Assembly (NCBI GenBank): GCA_900708905.1
Contig: CAADRB010000004.1
Span: 3,627,760 to 3,691,759 of the forward strand
DNA length: 64,000 nucleotides
From: Hymenolepis diminuta
Lineage: Eukaryota > Platyhelminthes > Cestoda > Cyclophyllidea > Hymenolepididae
Reading direction: 5' to 3'
Shown here: piece after piece, positions 28,501 to 39,500 of the stretch
Position numbering within the stretch: position 1 is the stretch's first letter
How the letters are laid out: each line of letters begins with the position of its first letter
Position numbers and translations under genes: made by a program
Notes under the pieces: generated by a model
Databases searched by the model: none
Seen by the model: only the letters and a program-made list of their open reading frames with translations
What the model was told of the DNA's origin: nothing

Positions 28501-31500
28501 AATGACCTAAAAAATTTTCCTTCATGGTGGTCCTTCAAAGTGTTGATATTAAGCTCCGAGTTTCTTTAATCCCTGGACAGTTTTTTTATTACACCTCGAT
28601 TTCAATTTTAAAGGTCATAAAATTTGTGGTTTCTAGCGGTAAATTCAAATCCACTGTGAATTAGGCTCCAATTTTGAAGGAAGAAATAGATCTATTTTTA
28701 TGACTGTGATATTTAATAAAATTTCATTCTCTCCGAAAAAAGTTTTTCGTAAATTAATTTGCTTTTTGTGGGAACAAATTTCAGGAAAATAATCTTCATG
28801 AGAGCGAATGAAATATTTTTTTCCTATTTCAGTACTCACCAAAATTTCGGGAAATTGCTTCCAGCGCAAGATGCATATACATATACATATATATATGTAT
28901 ATGTTGGGGAGGGGATGGAGAGGGATTTTATTCTTCAAATCAGTTAAATTATCTGAATCTCCCCTTCTCTCTCGTTATGCTATCTGATCAAAAATAAACT
29001 CTTCTTTCGGCCTGCCTCACAATAGCCCCTGTCCGCTTTTTCATAGGGTGAGACCCGACAGTTAGCTTGGCTTGGGAGATATTGTCCATTCAAATTAGCT
29101 CAATCCCCCTTCTCTCCATCTCTCAGTGCTTGCAGTCAATCTGGCATCGGACAAGATGATTCGGCCAAGATAAAGCCTGTCGAAAGCGCACCGAAATTTA
29201 TATTGTTATTGTTTGAAAGTGGGCATTCGATGATGCTTTATCTCACCATCTATAGCGCGCGTCAGCTGGCGTGGTGTGTAGGTATACGCGTGCGCGTCTG
29301 GTGGGGGTGACTCGGCCAATCAACGTCAGGAAAAGTAACGGGGTCGAGGAGATTGGTAGTTATCGTATTCCCTAGGCCGAAATTGTATACCGCGATAAAT
29401 TCAACCTTTAATGAGGGCTTTCAAAATATCTATTCACTCTGAGAAGTAGGGAGATCATTTACGGAAATTTTCTTAAACAGAAAATAAAATCACTCACCGA
29501 GGCCACGAGAAATTTAAACAAACGAGCTGTACACATTATAACTCAAGATTCATTGCCAAAGATCGGGTGTGAATCGAGATAGTGCCTAAATCTACACAAG
29601 CGCATGCATGTGAGAAAACGTGATACCACTAGAAAATGGATTTGCACAAAAATTTGTGAAAATTCTCTCCATGAAGGGGTTTATTGTTCTCTTTAAGGAG
29701 TTGATCTCCCACATTAACGGGAAGATTTACAAATTCATTTCCAAATTCAAAATGAAAAGAGATCATTAATTATTTAAGAATAGTAGGTGGTGAGAGGACA
29801 AGTGTAATCAGCCTGTCCGCAATCAAGTCTTCATTTTGGCTTCTTTGAAGGGTGATAAATTGTGACTTATTTGTGGGAAATGGTACGAAAACTGGGACAG
29901 CTTTACAAGCTTCTGTCCACCTGTAGATCAAAAGTGAATAATAATAGAGATTAATTTTTACTAGAGAAATTTATCTATCTGTTTTCTTTAATAAAATATT
30001 TTTATTATGATGATTGTATTTAGTTCGTTGACAGTTGATCTTCAGGGAAGAAATTAAAAGAGAATGTCTCTTGGAACTCATTTTAGGCAAAGGGTAGCAT
30101 TATGGAGAAATTTGTGTTTCGTTATCCCGTTCTCGACCAGTATGGTTGACCTCTGATTTGCCAGACGTGTACGCCTAATGGTGAGAAAATCGATTTCACG
30201 CAGTTTAAGAAGATAAAATTGTACTCTATTGTCGAAAGCAGATTGATTTGAAAGATGATTAACGGAGCGTTTCAAGAAGAATTTAATTCGATCACTCCCT
30301 GAATCATAAATTTGTGGTGAAAAGTAAATATTGGTACCTTTTGTGTGTACCTTTTAACGGCCTGTTGATTTTTAATATTATTAAGAAGGGAGTTATTCTT
30401 TGACATGAACATTATTCAAAATCTTACACCACGGGTTGCATAAAAGTGCATTTCAATGCTTAAACTATTTTAAAATGTTCCAAAATTGATTTAAATATGT
30501 TAAACTCTAAAATGCCAGTATTTTAAACTTGACCACATAATATATTATGTAGAATCTTACATAAGAATGATATATACACGCATTATTTCCTTATCAAAAA
30601 TATAACAAGTGAATCTAATGCCTAACGGGAAAGCATAAGAAACTGGTAGTAACACCGTATATCTACCGACATAATTTTCCATAACCATGAAATTGAGATC
30701 CCCACTACCACTCAGTCTGCTCAACATTTGCAGTTCGTGTTTACGGAAAAAGCATAAAAAAGTATGCCTTCTTTAGAAAAAACTGGCATCCGGGGCAACA
30801 TTTTGTTCTTTATCCTCAAGCCCTGGTTGAACGTAGTGCCCTCAATTATACTGTGCCAAGAAAGTCTTATTAGTAGAGGCTCCGATACCATTTGAAGTCA
30901 ACAGAAAACTTTATTTTGGGAACCGAAATCCTAAAAATAGATTCTTCTCTGTTCCTAATAGATATAATATTGATTGCTTTATAATCTTGCGTTCAAATTG
31001 CATCTCTAATTAGAATTCTACCGGATTTGATACTTTTTTACTAAGAAAAATAAATAATATGAAAATATCCAGAAAGGAAGTTTCTTTCACCCAGTGATTC
31101 GCAGATAATTTTTTTTACAAACACTTTCATTTTTATTCTCCCGGACCAAATATCTTAGAGACCATAATAGAAAAATTCTTGTTTATCCCGTCTTTGGTAA
31201 ATCTCCAATGATGTGTAACTTTGGTTACTTTGACCATTAGATTGGTTTCGAGTCCGTATAATTTTGCTTAAAAGATTGAAAAGGGAGAAATATCCACTGA
31301 AATAATGATTCTCAAATTGATTTCGAAATTCAGATCTAAGAAAGATTACTTTCCAAAGATAAAAATTTTATTCATTTTGCCATACAATACTTAAATAAAT
31401 AGATGAGACTGAATTGAATTGAAATTTCCATTTTACCATTTATTCTTTTGTGGAATGGTTAAAGTTTCGAAATAAGTCGACTGAGTTAACAACCTTTTTT

Positions 31501-34500
31501 TCTTCCGGGTAAATAATTGAGAATGAAATAACTGCGATTTATTTCCTTTTTGTTTATTTTGAATTACGATTACTCTTCATAATTTTGATTTCATCATGAT
31601 ATTTTCTGTAATTCTCCGTTAGCACAAGATAAATGACCGTATATTAATGATACAAAGAAGAAATAATCGTTTTTAAGTACAATATCTTATAGTTCCCTTG
31701 GTAATGAAAATGAATTTTTCATTTTTGGTTCAATTAAAGAGGTTCTTCTCAACTTCTCCTAATAAGAACGAAGAAAGCATACGACTATAATAAATGATTT
31801 TAGCTTCCCTCTTAAACGCTGACACCTAGATCATCTCCCAAAATGAGGGATGTCGGGCTTCTTTTTTCTAAGTTTGAAAACTATGAGTCTTCGCTTTTAT
31901 TCACGTGGAGCGTAAAAAAAGCAAGGTCTACTGGACTTGAAATGGAGAAAATATTTTGTAAAGTCATTCTGAATTTTCGGGAGGGGAGGGGGATGTGGGC
32001 AAGTACCTAGTCAATTGATGTTCCAAGTTCTAAATTAACGCAATTTCCTGGAAATCCTTAGAAGGCATATTAAAAAAACTGGCGAAGCAATCTTTTTTTG
32101 ATTTTAACGCTTCTCACCATATAAAAGAAATTACGATTCTGTTAAACATCATTTTCTGTTATTATTCAAATCATTACTGCAAGCCAGTTAATTTGTATTG
32201 AATTATTTTGATTCATATAAAATGTAAATATGAAAATATTAAAAGGCTTTTAAAAATTCCTGGATTTCTACAACAAGCAGTTATTCTAAGGATCTAAAAA
32301 TAAAAGCTGGTCTTGTATTACTCATTCGATTTTTTGCGGTAGATGGATGCTGTAATACGACAAAGTAACCACTTATTAATTTTCAATAAATACTGAGGAA
32401 CAATATTTTCAAAGAGGATTGCTAATACATGTGGATAAGTCGTGAAACTATATATCATCGTAAAATAGCGTACATTTAAAAGCCACCAAAAACATGAAAT
32501 TTTTTATGCTTAAAATGGTCAAAGTGATAAAACGGACTGCCGGCATTTATATTCTTGAAGTATGTAACTTTGACCGTCAATTACGCTCATTTATCTATAC
32601 TATTTTCATGTAATTAGGGCAAAATGGAGGGTTTCAGTTAGTGGGAAACCGAAATATTAGCTCAATTGGACTCCAGAAAACTGAATGAAGGTAAAACAGA
32701 AAAAGAGAGGAAAGACTCAGCATTTGCATATCAACCCAGTTTTCAATGTGAATTTTTCCCCTTCTCAAAAAAAGCAGAGATCGTCTAGCAAGATAGGTAA
32801 CATTTAAGAGAATATTCTAATAGCCGCATATTCGGCTTCAAATTTATGGGAATTATATGGGCCAATCTCAGAATATCACTTACTGGAGGCAGTCTCTTCC
32901 ATGCTCCTGTGTTGTTGTGGAGGTTGCGGTTCAATATGCTGAGTCAGCTGATGATTATGCCCTTGATGAGAGTGCTGCTGATTTATTTTTAAGTTTTGAG
33001 ATACAGGAAGGCTTTGAGGATCCATAGGTACTGTCTCACTCTGATTGCTTTGTGGTAGGAAGCTAACAGGTGTCAGAAAGTGTCCCGAAGCTGGATCGAA
33101 CCCATACTGAGCAGATGTATCATAAGCCACCTCTTGACTCGTATTTGAACTATTAAACATTCCTTCAAGAAAACCCGTTCCTTCCTGATTATTATAACAG
33201 TTGAATTGAGGTTGGTACAAACTTTGCTCGTAAAATCGATCCACTGGCGGCTTGGGCTTGATATCTTCCAGTGTATCAGAAGTCACAGAGGGCAGCTGAC
33301 CATTGCAGGCTAAAATTTGCAAGATTGTCTTAAAATTGAAAACAAAATTTGTGATCAAAATACAGGTGAAATAGAAACACAGGCTGATGTAAATGTAGTT
33401 AGTGTGGTGTGATGCAGCAATTTTGCGGGAGGGGGAAGTGATTCCCCTATCCGCGGGTGTGTTGCCCACCTACCTACCTACCTACCTCAGAGATGGACAT
33501 CTTCCGGGAGTAATGTAACAATCGACTGCCCAACTTTCCAGCCAGGTACACACACACGCAAACACACACATGCAACTAACCGCCTAAACATACACTCGCG
33601 ACCAAACTCCACCTGAGTGCTTGGTGCTGCGTGGAGTGCCGACTTAAGAAAACACCTCATTTTGAACCAAGATCACACACGCACAATCAAGCAATTTAAC
33701 ACAGTACTTCTTCTTCATCTTGAGGGAAGAAACCAAGAAAATGGGAACCTTGATTTTACTCTAATTGCAATTACAAGGAAAAACTCCATTATTCCAATTT
33801 TAAATGAATGAATATATTCATTTGTGGTTTTATATTTGTATATGTCTTCCCAAGGGAGGCATAAAAGAGTCAAGAAACGTTTTGTGGCTTCCTTTTAGTC
33901 ATTTGGCCTAAGTCTGCGGGATTAGGGATGCAAATCAGAGGTAAGCTGTATATTCCTCAGAGAGAGGGATTAGAAATGAAAACAATTAAGTCTTTCTCTA
34001 TTTTGGCCTGAAGTGGGAAGAAGCTTTATCTCTCACATTTCGAACTGTGCTGTTTTTACACTGGAAAATACTACTGAATTCGGTTATGATAATTATGGTT
34101 TGGTACTTGAAAAGCAGGCGTGGTTAGTTGTGGGAAGGTGTTCCTCCCACTTGCTCTTGACGTAAAGGAGATATGTAAACTGGAAATTCTGGGAAAATCG
34201 AAGAGAAGGCTATCATCTGCACCCCATCAATTGCTTGTGTATAAGAGCGGTCCAATAATTAGCACTATGAGATACTTTGATGGGACTAGAATACGGTAAT
34301 AGTCACTTATTATTGCTTTGATATTTCATGACTAGTTAACGAAAAAAAAATTTCATATGAAGTTACTTGGAACATTTTTCAAAAGGCTGATTTGTAGAAA
34401 AATGGACAAGTGAGTGATGAATGGGTGAAGTGATGCACTGTTATGACCATTTGTGCCTTATTGATCTAATCCGACTTGAAAAATCAATCAAAAATCAAGT

Positions 34501-36306
34501 CGTTGTTTAAGCATTAAGAAGCTGTCAGCCACTCCATAAAATATGGTGAAATGGGTTTCAATTGCATTCAAAAATGAGCAAAATCAACAATATTAAATTT
34601 CGTTTACGTAGGCATGTAAAAATGCAAAATTCGTCTATTGTGATTGCATACTTACCAGCCTTCCGACTAAATTCCAACTAAACTCAACAGTCTATACAAA
34701 AGGACAAAATGGAACAATTAATACTTCATCTCATGATAATTTATCCTTTTCGCTTGAAGTTATAAAAATTTAATACTTCTCATTCCTTAAAAATACACCT
34801 TGACAGTTTTAAATATTCCTGTATTATGCAATTAATGGATTCTATTTGATTAAACGAACCAACAAATTTTTTTCACTAAATTTGAAGTGCTTTGAATCCG
34901 GAAAAATTTTGTCATCTTCAGATGTAAGAAGCAAGAGGAAATAAATATACTTCTTTTTGTTTTTGGTCGTTTTCTTATAAATAAACATTGAGAAACTAAT
35001 AAAGAAACCGGGCAATTTTGTCCTAATTCCGGAACTCCAGAAATGTGATTCTTGCCTTATTATCGCCTTTAGATGTTACCAACTAATCACCTGAATAGTC
35101 AAATAAATGAACTATTTGCATTCTTAGATAAACTGATGATATATGGATAAGGGGATAAAAAGACAATTGCTCGACTACATTGAGAGAAGTTTTCGACGAT
35201 CCAACTGGCTACTATAAAAACCTATAGAATACAACCCACAAATGAAGAAATTTTTTAATTTATAAATTAAAGCAGGAATGAAGAGAGATTCAGACATAGG
35301 ATATGTATGCCTAGAGCTAACAACAAGTAGCAGAAATGTATCGTTTCTATACAATGTGCAAGTGAAGGTAAATCCACATAACTCTGTCACATACAAAACC
35401 GGCTCATTGGTCGACAATCAATAATATGCATACAATTTCCAAATAAGTTGATTGAAGTTTGCCAGAGTGAGGACTTTATCTTATTCCTACTCCTAAATTT
35501 TCGTTTTGTGTGCAAAAATGCTGCAGTGAATGTGTTTGTTTGTTTATCCAGAAATATGAACCAAAACCGTAACTCTAGCAGAAATTGTAAAAGCAAGGTC
35601 GTTTCGAGATAGTGATTTAGAATTACCAAACCGGTATGGAGTTAATTACCCAACCAATTTTAATTCCTATGCATCTTAAAAAGAGGCACACATTAAAACG
35701 CGTAGATATAAAAATCACCGTGAAATAAAGAAATTTGGGGATTATGAAGCTCACATGAATAGATAGGATGTAATGATAAGTAATTAAAATTCTCTTCGCT
35801 TAGGAAAGATTTCGCATGGATTAAAATTGGTTTAACCTAATTGGAATAGGGATAGCGATCCTGGAAATATTTTTCTAAATCTATACCCATCGCAAACCAT
35901 AGGATTTTTTATTTATTGATGTCAAAATAAAAAAATTCACATAATAATTATTATTATAAGAAATTAAAGATATAAGTTACTCACGTAGGTAAGACTGAGG
36001 GAGATATGAAAATCCGCACGAGTCTTTGTTTGGATCGGCGGTGTTTTGAAAACACGAAGTTAAGTAGAAGGGTTGAAAATTGTTATCATTGGTCTTCTCA
36101 TGAATGCCCTGCAGTCGATCTTCCAGTTTGATTCTCTTTGGAGGACACGACTCTGGAACATTCCAAGTGGGATGATCGTCTTGACTCCAGGCGAAGGCAG
36201 AGGAATCAAGATGGTTAGACTGATTTTCATTTGAAAAGACCATGGAGTTAGTGAGATTTCCTGATGAGGCATGTAGTTGATTATCCCAGGAAAATTGGTG
36301 CTCCAT
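18843..36306 (-). CDS. CREBRF: CREBRF/REPTOR-family bZIP transcription regulator (six exons)
   Basis: Spliced CDS on the minus strand: 36306-35985, 33309-32884, 22579-22021, 21313-21240, 19776-19570, 19501-18843. All five introns are GT..AG with matching phases. The total is 2,247 nt, giving 748 residues plus TAA. The family signature is strong: a conserved block around residues 347-377 (KLRRGDGNDVTPN followed by GDELDRL) and a bZIP from about 427. The basic region NKLASKICR (431-439) fits the N-x2-A-S-x2-C-R rule, and Leu456, Leu463 and Leu470 form a heptad zipper. The N-terminus is acidic and Asn/Ser-rich, with a basic PPKRIKLED stretch (possible NLS and sumoylation site). The C-terminus is Tyr/Gln-rich. 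In known members (human CREBRF binds CREB3; Drosophila REPTOR acts downstream of TORC1) it is a nuclear transcription regulator. The start is the first ATG of exon 1. A 5' UTR exon further upstream is likely. Confidence 0.9.
19570..19776 (-). CDS. CREBRF: CREBRF exon 5: zipper end and linker
   Basis: Acceptor TTTCTTTCAG|AGGAAC and donor CACATG|GTAATA. It encodes residues 461-530: the rest of the zipper (Leu463, Leu470; KELASLITSLKKMIAQRV), then a Gln/Ser-rich linker and the segment leading into exon 6. Confidence 0.87.
19777..21239 (-). other. CREBRF intron 4 with a pyrimidine-rich, octamer-containing block
   Basis: A 1,463-nt intron. Positions about 20,040-20,780 are less AT-rich than their surroundings. 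They include CT-rich tracts, two copies of TGGCGCT-like sequence near 20,404-20,420 and an exact ATGCAAAT octamer (POU site) at 20,462-20,469. The density suggests a cis-regulatory element, but this is inference. Confidence 0.35.
21240..21313 (-). CDS. CREBRF: CREBRF exon 4: 74-nt exon encoding the DNA-contacting part of the bZIP
   Basis: Acceptor CATTTTAG|AATTTGC and donor ATATA|GTAAGTG. It encodes residues 436-461: KICRLKKKAFHESNKIKYTG and LGLEY. The Cys438-Arg439 pair of the basic region and the first heptad leucine (Leu456) are here. At 74 nt it is not a multiple of three, so skipping it would shift the frame. Confidence 0.88.
21314..22020 (-). other. CREBRF intron 3
   Basis: A 707-nt AT-rich intron with GT (GTGAGT) and AG ends. 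I see nothing else in it. Confidence 0.8.
22021..22579 (-). CDS. CREBRF: CREBRF exon 3: conserved family block and start of bZIP
   Basis: Acceptor TTATAG|TATCG and donor CAAGCAA|GTGAGT. It covers residues 250-436. It holds the aromatic motif YFWQYNAQCKGPKAVRL (267-283), FEDPV (332-336), and the most diagnostic stretch KLRRGDGNDVTPN (347-359) running into an amphipathic segment with GDELDRL. It ends inside the bZIP basic region at NKLAS. These blocks are what assign the gene to CREBRF/REPTOR rather than to a generic bZIP family. Confidence 0.9.
25560..25760. promoter_or_regulatory. CpG-rich island in CREBRF intron 2
   Basis: A purine-rich tract (AGGAGAAGGAGGGGGTGGGG) is followed by a CpG-dense segment with GGCGCCACCGCCGAAGGCGC. 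It stands out from the AT-rich intron. An enhancer or alternative promoter is possible. No ORF supports a gene. Confidence 0.35.
28880..28903. repeat. 24-bp perfect AT/GC palindrome
   Basis: CATATACATATA followed by its exact reverse complement, within a longer CATATA-type microsatellite beginning at 28,874. It could extrude as a cruciform. It is most likely a microsatellite by-product. Confidence 0.7.
29020..29380. promoter_or_regulatory. CpG-rich island in CREBRF intron 2, second block
   Basis: Contains GCGCGCGTCAGCTGGCG, ACGCGTGCGCGTC and GGCCAATCA (a CCAAT box), with GATAAAG and TTATCT sites nearby. The local composition and motif cluster look regulatory. Function is inferred. Confidence 0.35.
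32884..33309 (-). CDS. CREBRF: CREBRF exon 2 (residues 108-249)
   Basis: Acceptor ATTTTAG|CC and donor TCCA|GTAAGTG. The incoming and outgoing phases fit exons 1 and 3. It encodes a low-complexity region rich in Gln, His, Asn, Tyr and Pro, with an early DIKPKPP stretch and a late His/Gln run. No domain is recognised here. The role as part of the long regulatory N-terminal half is inferred from position. Confidence 0.82.
33310..35984 (-). other. CREBRF intron 1
   Basis: A 2,675-nt intron bounded by GTGAGT and ATTTTAG. It includes a (CCTA)n run at about 33,469-33,487 and a CA-rich stretch near 33,547-33,600. No coding exon is needed by phase and none was seen. Confidence 0.75.
33469..33487. 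repeat. (CCTA)n microsatellite
   Basis: About five perfect CCTA units in CREBRF intron 1, next to a CpG-containing stretch at 33,420-33,466. Confidence 0.8.
35985..36306 (-). CDS. CREBRF: CREBRF exon 1 (residues 1-107)
   Basis: Begins with ATG at 36306-36304 and ends at donor CTAC|GTGAGT, leaving one base (phase 1). It encodes an Asn/Ser/Asp-rich, weakly conserved activation-type N-terminus with a basic patch PPKRIKLED around residues 55-63, which resembles an NLS and contains an I-K-L-E sumoylation consensus. A good acceptor (TTCTCGCAG) lies only 9 nt before the ATG, so the 5' UTR is probably completed by an upstream exon or a trans-spliced leader. Confidence 0.82.
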
Positions 36307-36316
36307 TTTCTATTTC
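36307..36316 (-). promoter_or_regulatory. Splice acceptor immediately upstream of the CREBRF start codon
   Basis: Reading the minus strand, a pyrimidine tract and CGCAG end at 36316, leaving nine bases (AAATAGAAA) before the ATG. This suggests either a 5' UTR intron or a spliced-leader acceptor. The partner donor or leader is not identified in the window. Confidence 0.45.
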
Positions 36317-39292
36317 TGCGAGAAAACTAGATAAAATTGACACAAAGGTATCTGCATTATATAAAATTTATTTTTTGGAAGGCAATCATTAATAAAATAT
36401 AAAGTAAGTAATGCCATGTAATTGGTAATCTTAAAATAATTAAGGCTGTTAAATAGATTCTGAAATAATTTATAAGAATGACAAATTTAATTAAATTTAT
36501 TTTTGTAAGACAACTATATCTAAACACGGGACAAGAATAATGTAAGATAGTAACCTTATATAAAAGACGACTTTTAACACCGTACAGTAAAATATTGCTG
36601 CAACTAGCTAACGCGCAGTTTTGCTCGATCGTATTGCCGCAATTAAAGTATAAGTTATAACAAATAAATTGCTAAATAGTAAAAGGAGTACAAAATTTAT
36701 GGTTTTATTCCTAGGTGTAAGTTATTATTTACTTTGTTTGCTTCAAGAAGAAAGAAACTTAAGTTATAGTTTCATACACCTATAAGATAGAGAAGGAATA
36801 AATAAATTATATGAGCTTACGTAAAATATTTAAGAACGTTAATGAAACTCAATGATTAATTATGTGTAGAGCCCGCTTTCTAGGAAAACATTTTTCTTGT
36901 GAAATATCACGCATGTTCGAATGATGTGAAAACTTAAATATTCTATGTTACCTCTATTTCAACATGCCGATTACCGATTATATTATCAAATAAGATTTAA
37001 CTTCACAAAAAATGTGTAAATATTGTTCAAAAGCGAATATTGAATGGCTTTTATTTACTACCATTTCCACTTCTACCTATGTGTAGGTCTTTTGACTTTT
37101 TTTAGATATTCTTACTTTCAAATAGAACAATCGTGATGGTAATATTCTTGCCTATCGCAATAAACTAAATGGACTTACATTTAATTATGATGTTATTTTT
37201 GCAAAATGAAAATGTAATTGCAAGTGCAAACCAATTAGAATACTGATAATGTACACCTACACTATTGCATCCCTTAAGGGGTATATCTTTCACATTCTAA
37301 AATTGTTATGTAAATGAAGTGAATTTCATTCATTAACTCCACTTTATCTATTTTTAAAATTTTATAATTAATCATAAAACACGGATAAGAGGCATCACTG
37401 CGTAAATAAGTTTATTTCAAGTTTTATTGAGGAAAGTTAATCTTTTGAGTGTATTTTCATTATTATTATGAAGTGTCTGCTTTTCCCGTGTGGACAGTTT
37501 GTTTCGAAAAAACTAGTTCGTTAATATTATTGTACGTGAACAGGATTGCTTATAAAATTTATAATTATTTTAACATTATTCGCACCACCTCTTAAAACCA
37601 TGACGGTCTAGTAAGCACAAATAAGCATATTAATTCAGAAATGATTTTTCTTTATTATCTATGTATGATAAGCTTAATAAGTATTTCATTAGGAGAATAT
37701 GGCCAAATCAGTGACAGGCTCTTTGTTCAGTCATAAAATCCTATTTTCTAACTAATCTTCATTCTACAATTTCTTTATCAATAATGACACATCTGAACGC
37801 AATATCTTAATGTATCACGTGTAGAGTTCTACATTCATTGTGGGATGACAGCTCATAAGAACTTCTCGGTAGGTTCTGTAATAACGTGGGAATAGATGGA
37901 ATACTTCAAGTCACTCATGTCGCCGGATCAGTTTGGAGGTGGCTGACATGCCACTCCCCGTTTATTTATAAGTAAATTAGGTTTATATATAAAAGATTTC
38001 TTCGTTGAACGTCAGTCATGTCTCTTTATCGGAGTCTGGGTGTGATGGTAGACACCCTTTTAGGTATCTATGTACAAACACACAAACACACAGCGGGACC
38101 GCATGTGGATGCTGTAGTGGAGATCTTATTGTCAGTCAGTCATTTCTAATCGCTAGGTGATGATAGACAACTGCTGGCTATAGCAGTTTGGAAAATTTTT
38201 ACTACGGATTAGGCTAGGAAGGAATCTTATTTGGGCTATCATTATCCTCCTTCTCCCCATTTCTCGAATTTATAACCAAACAAGTACTTTTCGCTGATGG
38301 AGATGGAGCTTATGTCATCTTCATTAGCATTAATCACCTATATTATATTGAAAGATGATATCCTGAGCATCTCCAAAATTATCATTCAACTGCATTCTCC
38401 GTGAAAATACTTTGATTTTTCATCCACAAAACCTCAGTGATGTTTTTATGTCTCTATGATTCACATTCCTAACTACCATATCTAGACTTGTTTATCAGTG
38501 CTCCTTTTTCAGTAACTATCCCGTTTCGTTTAAACGTTAACCTGCACTCATTCCACACAAGCGTCCTTGCCCAAGTGACTCACAAATTCCACATACACAC
38601 CTAGGCACATACGCGTATTTATCTACTAATACGATTCTCCCCCACTCTTTCTCTTTTCTCTTTCTCTTCCAATCTCTCTCACCTTCATTCTTACTCTCTC
38701 GAATCCTCTACGTTTTTTTATTTAATACAATTTGGCTTATACAACTCTTTGCGTCCCACCTTTTGGAGCTATCGTTTGCTGTTGTTATATGCTAACTATA
38801 GCTATTAGTTCTAACTCTTAAACAGGTGGCCTCGGTTCTGGTTACCCTAACAATATATTTACATATTCCGCTTTCCTGGTCTTGATATTCATCTATAAGC
38901 AGGACAGTTACTGGTAAGTGACATTAATCAAACAGTAAATGGAAAAATCTTAACTACATTACGAATTTGGGTACATAAAGAATAAATATTGACCTGCATT
39001 GTTTCCAGCCTTTAACAATCGGTATAAAATTTTGTTTAAGAATACTAAATTAATAAAAATGCTCCTGTGTATTATTTATTGGAGGTAAATTAAGTGTTTA
39101 TGGAATTATTTAATTATATTTTAATAGCTAAAATCTCCATGAGTAGGTCAGTCGATGATGTTTTGTAGCCTGTCTTCATTACCGCTTATTAATCACACAG
39201 TCATGTGTACGTCGCAATTTGCGATATTTAAGTAATTTATTTAATTTTTATTCACAATTTTGTCTTGGCAAGTTAATTCAAACTTTAATGTT
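36317..39292. promoter_or_regulatory. Divergent intergenic region between CREBRF and CIAO1
   Basis: About 3 kb separates the two start codons, which face away from each other. It must hold both promoters. The AT-rich left part is featureless. A CT-rich tract at about 38,637-38,700 and the donor at 38,911 lie nearest CIAO1. No TATA assignment is possible by eye. Confidence 0.45.
38911..38920 (+). promoter_or_regulatory. Consensus splice donor in the CIAO1 upstream region
   Basis: CTG|GTAAGTG is a near-perfect donor about 380 nt before the CIAO1 ATG on the same strand. The sequence before it has stops in the relevant frames, so it would end a non-coding 5' exon. If used, it would support the alternative CIAO1 start structure. 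Confidence 0.3.
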
Positions 39293-39500
39293 ATGTCAGA
39301 GATTTTCAATTCGCTATTTTTATTCTTTAAATTACATCCCTCTCTTAACTTTGAAGCAGAGGATTTTCTACAAGACGTAGAAAAGATTCAGACATTGAGT
39401 CACCATGAGGAGCGAATTTGGTGCGTTTCTTTCAATAATGCGGGCACGATATTAGCATCGTGTGGTGAGGATAGGTTGCTTTGCCTATGGGTACTTGAAG
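39293..39500 (+). CDS. CIAO1: CIAO1 exon 1 (start uncertain) and blade 1
   Basis: Homology begins near [20 protein letters not shown] and blade 1 ends LCLWV. The only in-frame ATG upstream is at 39293, which adds about 22 hydrophobic residues absent from relatives. A strong acceptor (TTTGAAGCAG|AGG, exon from 39364) just before the conserved part makes an undetected short upstream first exon a real alternative. The donor is GAAG|GTGTGT. Confidence 0.65.

Larger units (their letters stand above)
22580..32883 (-). other. CREBRF intron 2 (10.3 kb)
   Basis: The largest intron, bounded by GTAAGTG and TTATAG. Phases of exons 2 and 3 match directly, so no coding exon needs to be hidden inside. It contains two GC/CpG-rich islands (about 25,560-25,760 and 29,020-29,380), a C-rich stretch near 24,360-24,450 and an AT palindrome at 28,880-28,903. 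Confidence 0.75.

Noticed and set aside
33310..33469. Extension of CREBRF exon 2 upstream as an alternative N-terminus (197-codon open frame)
   Set aside because: The apparent start is GTG, not ATG, and the added residues look like translated intron. The acceptor and phase fit to exon 1 are good.
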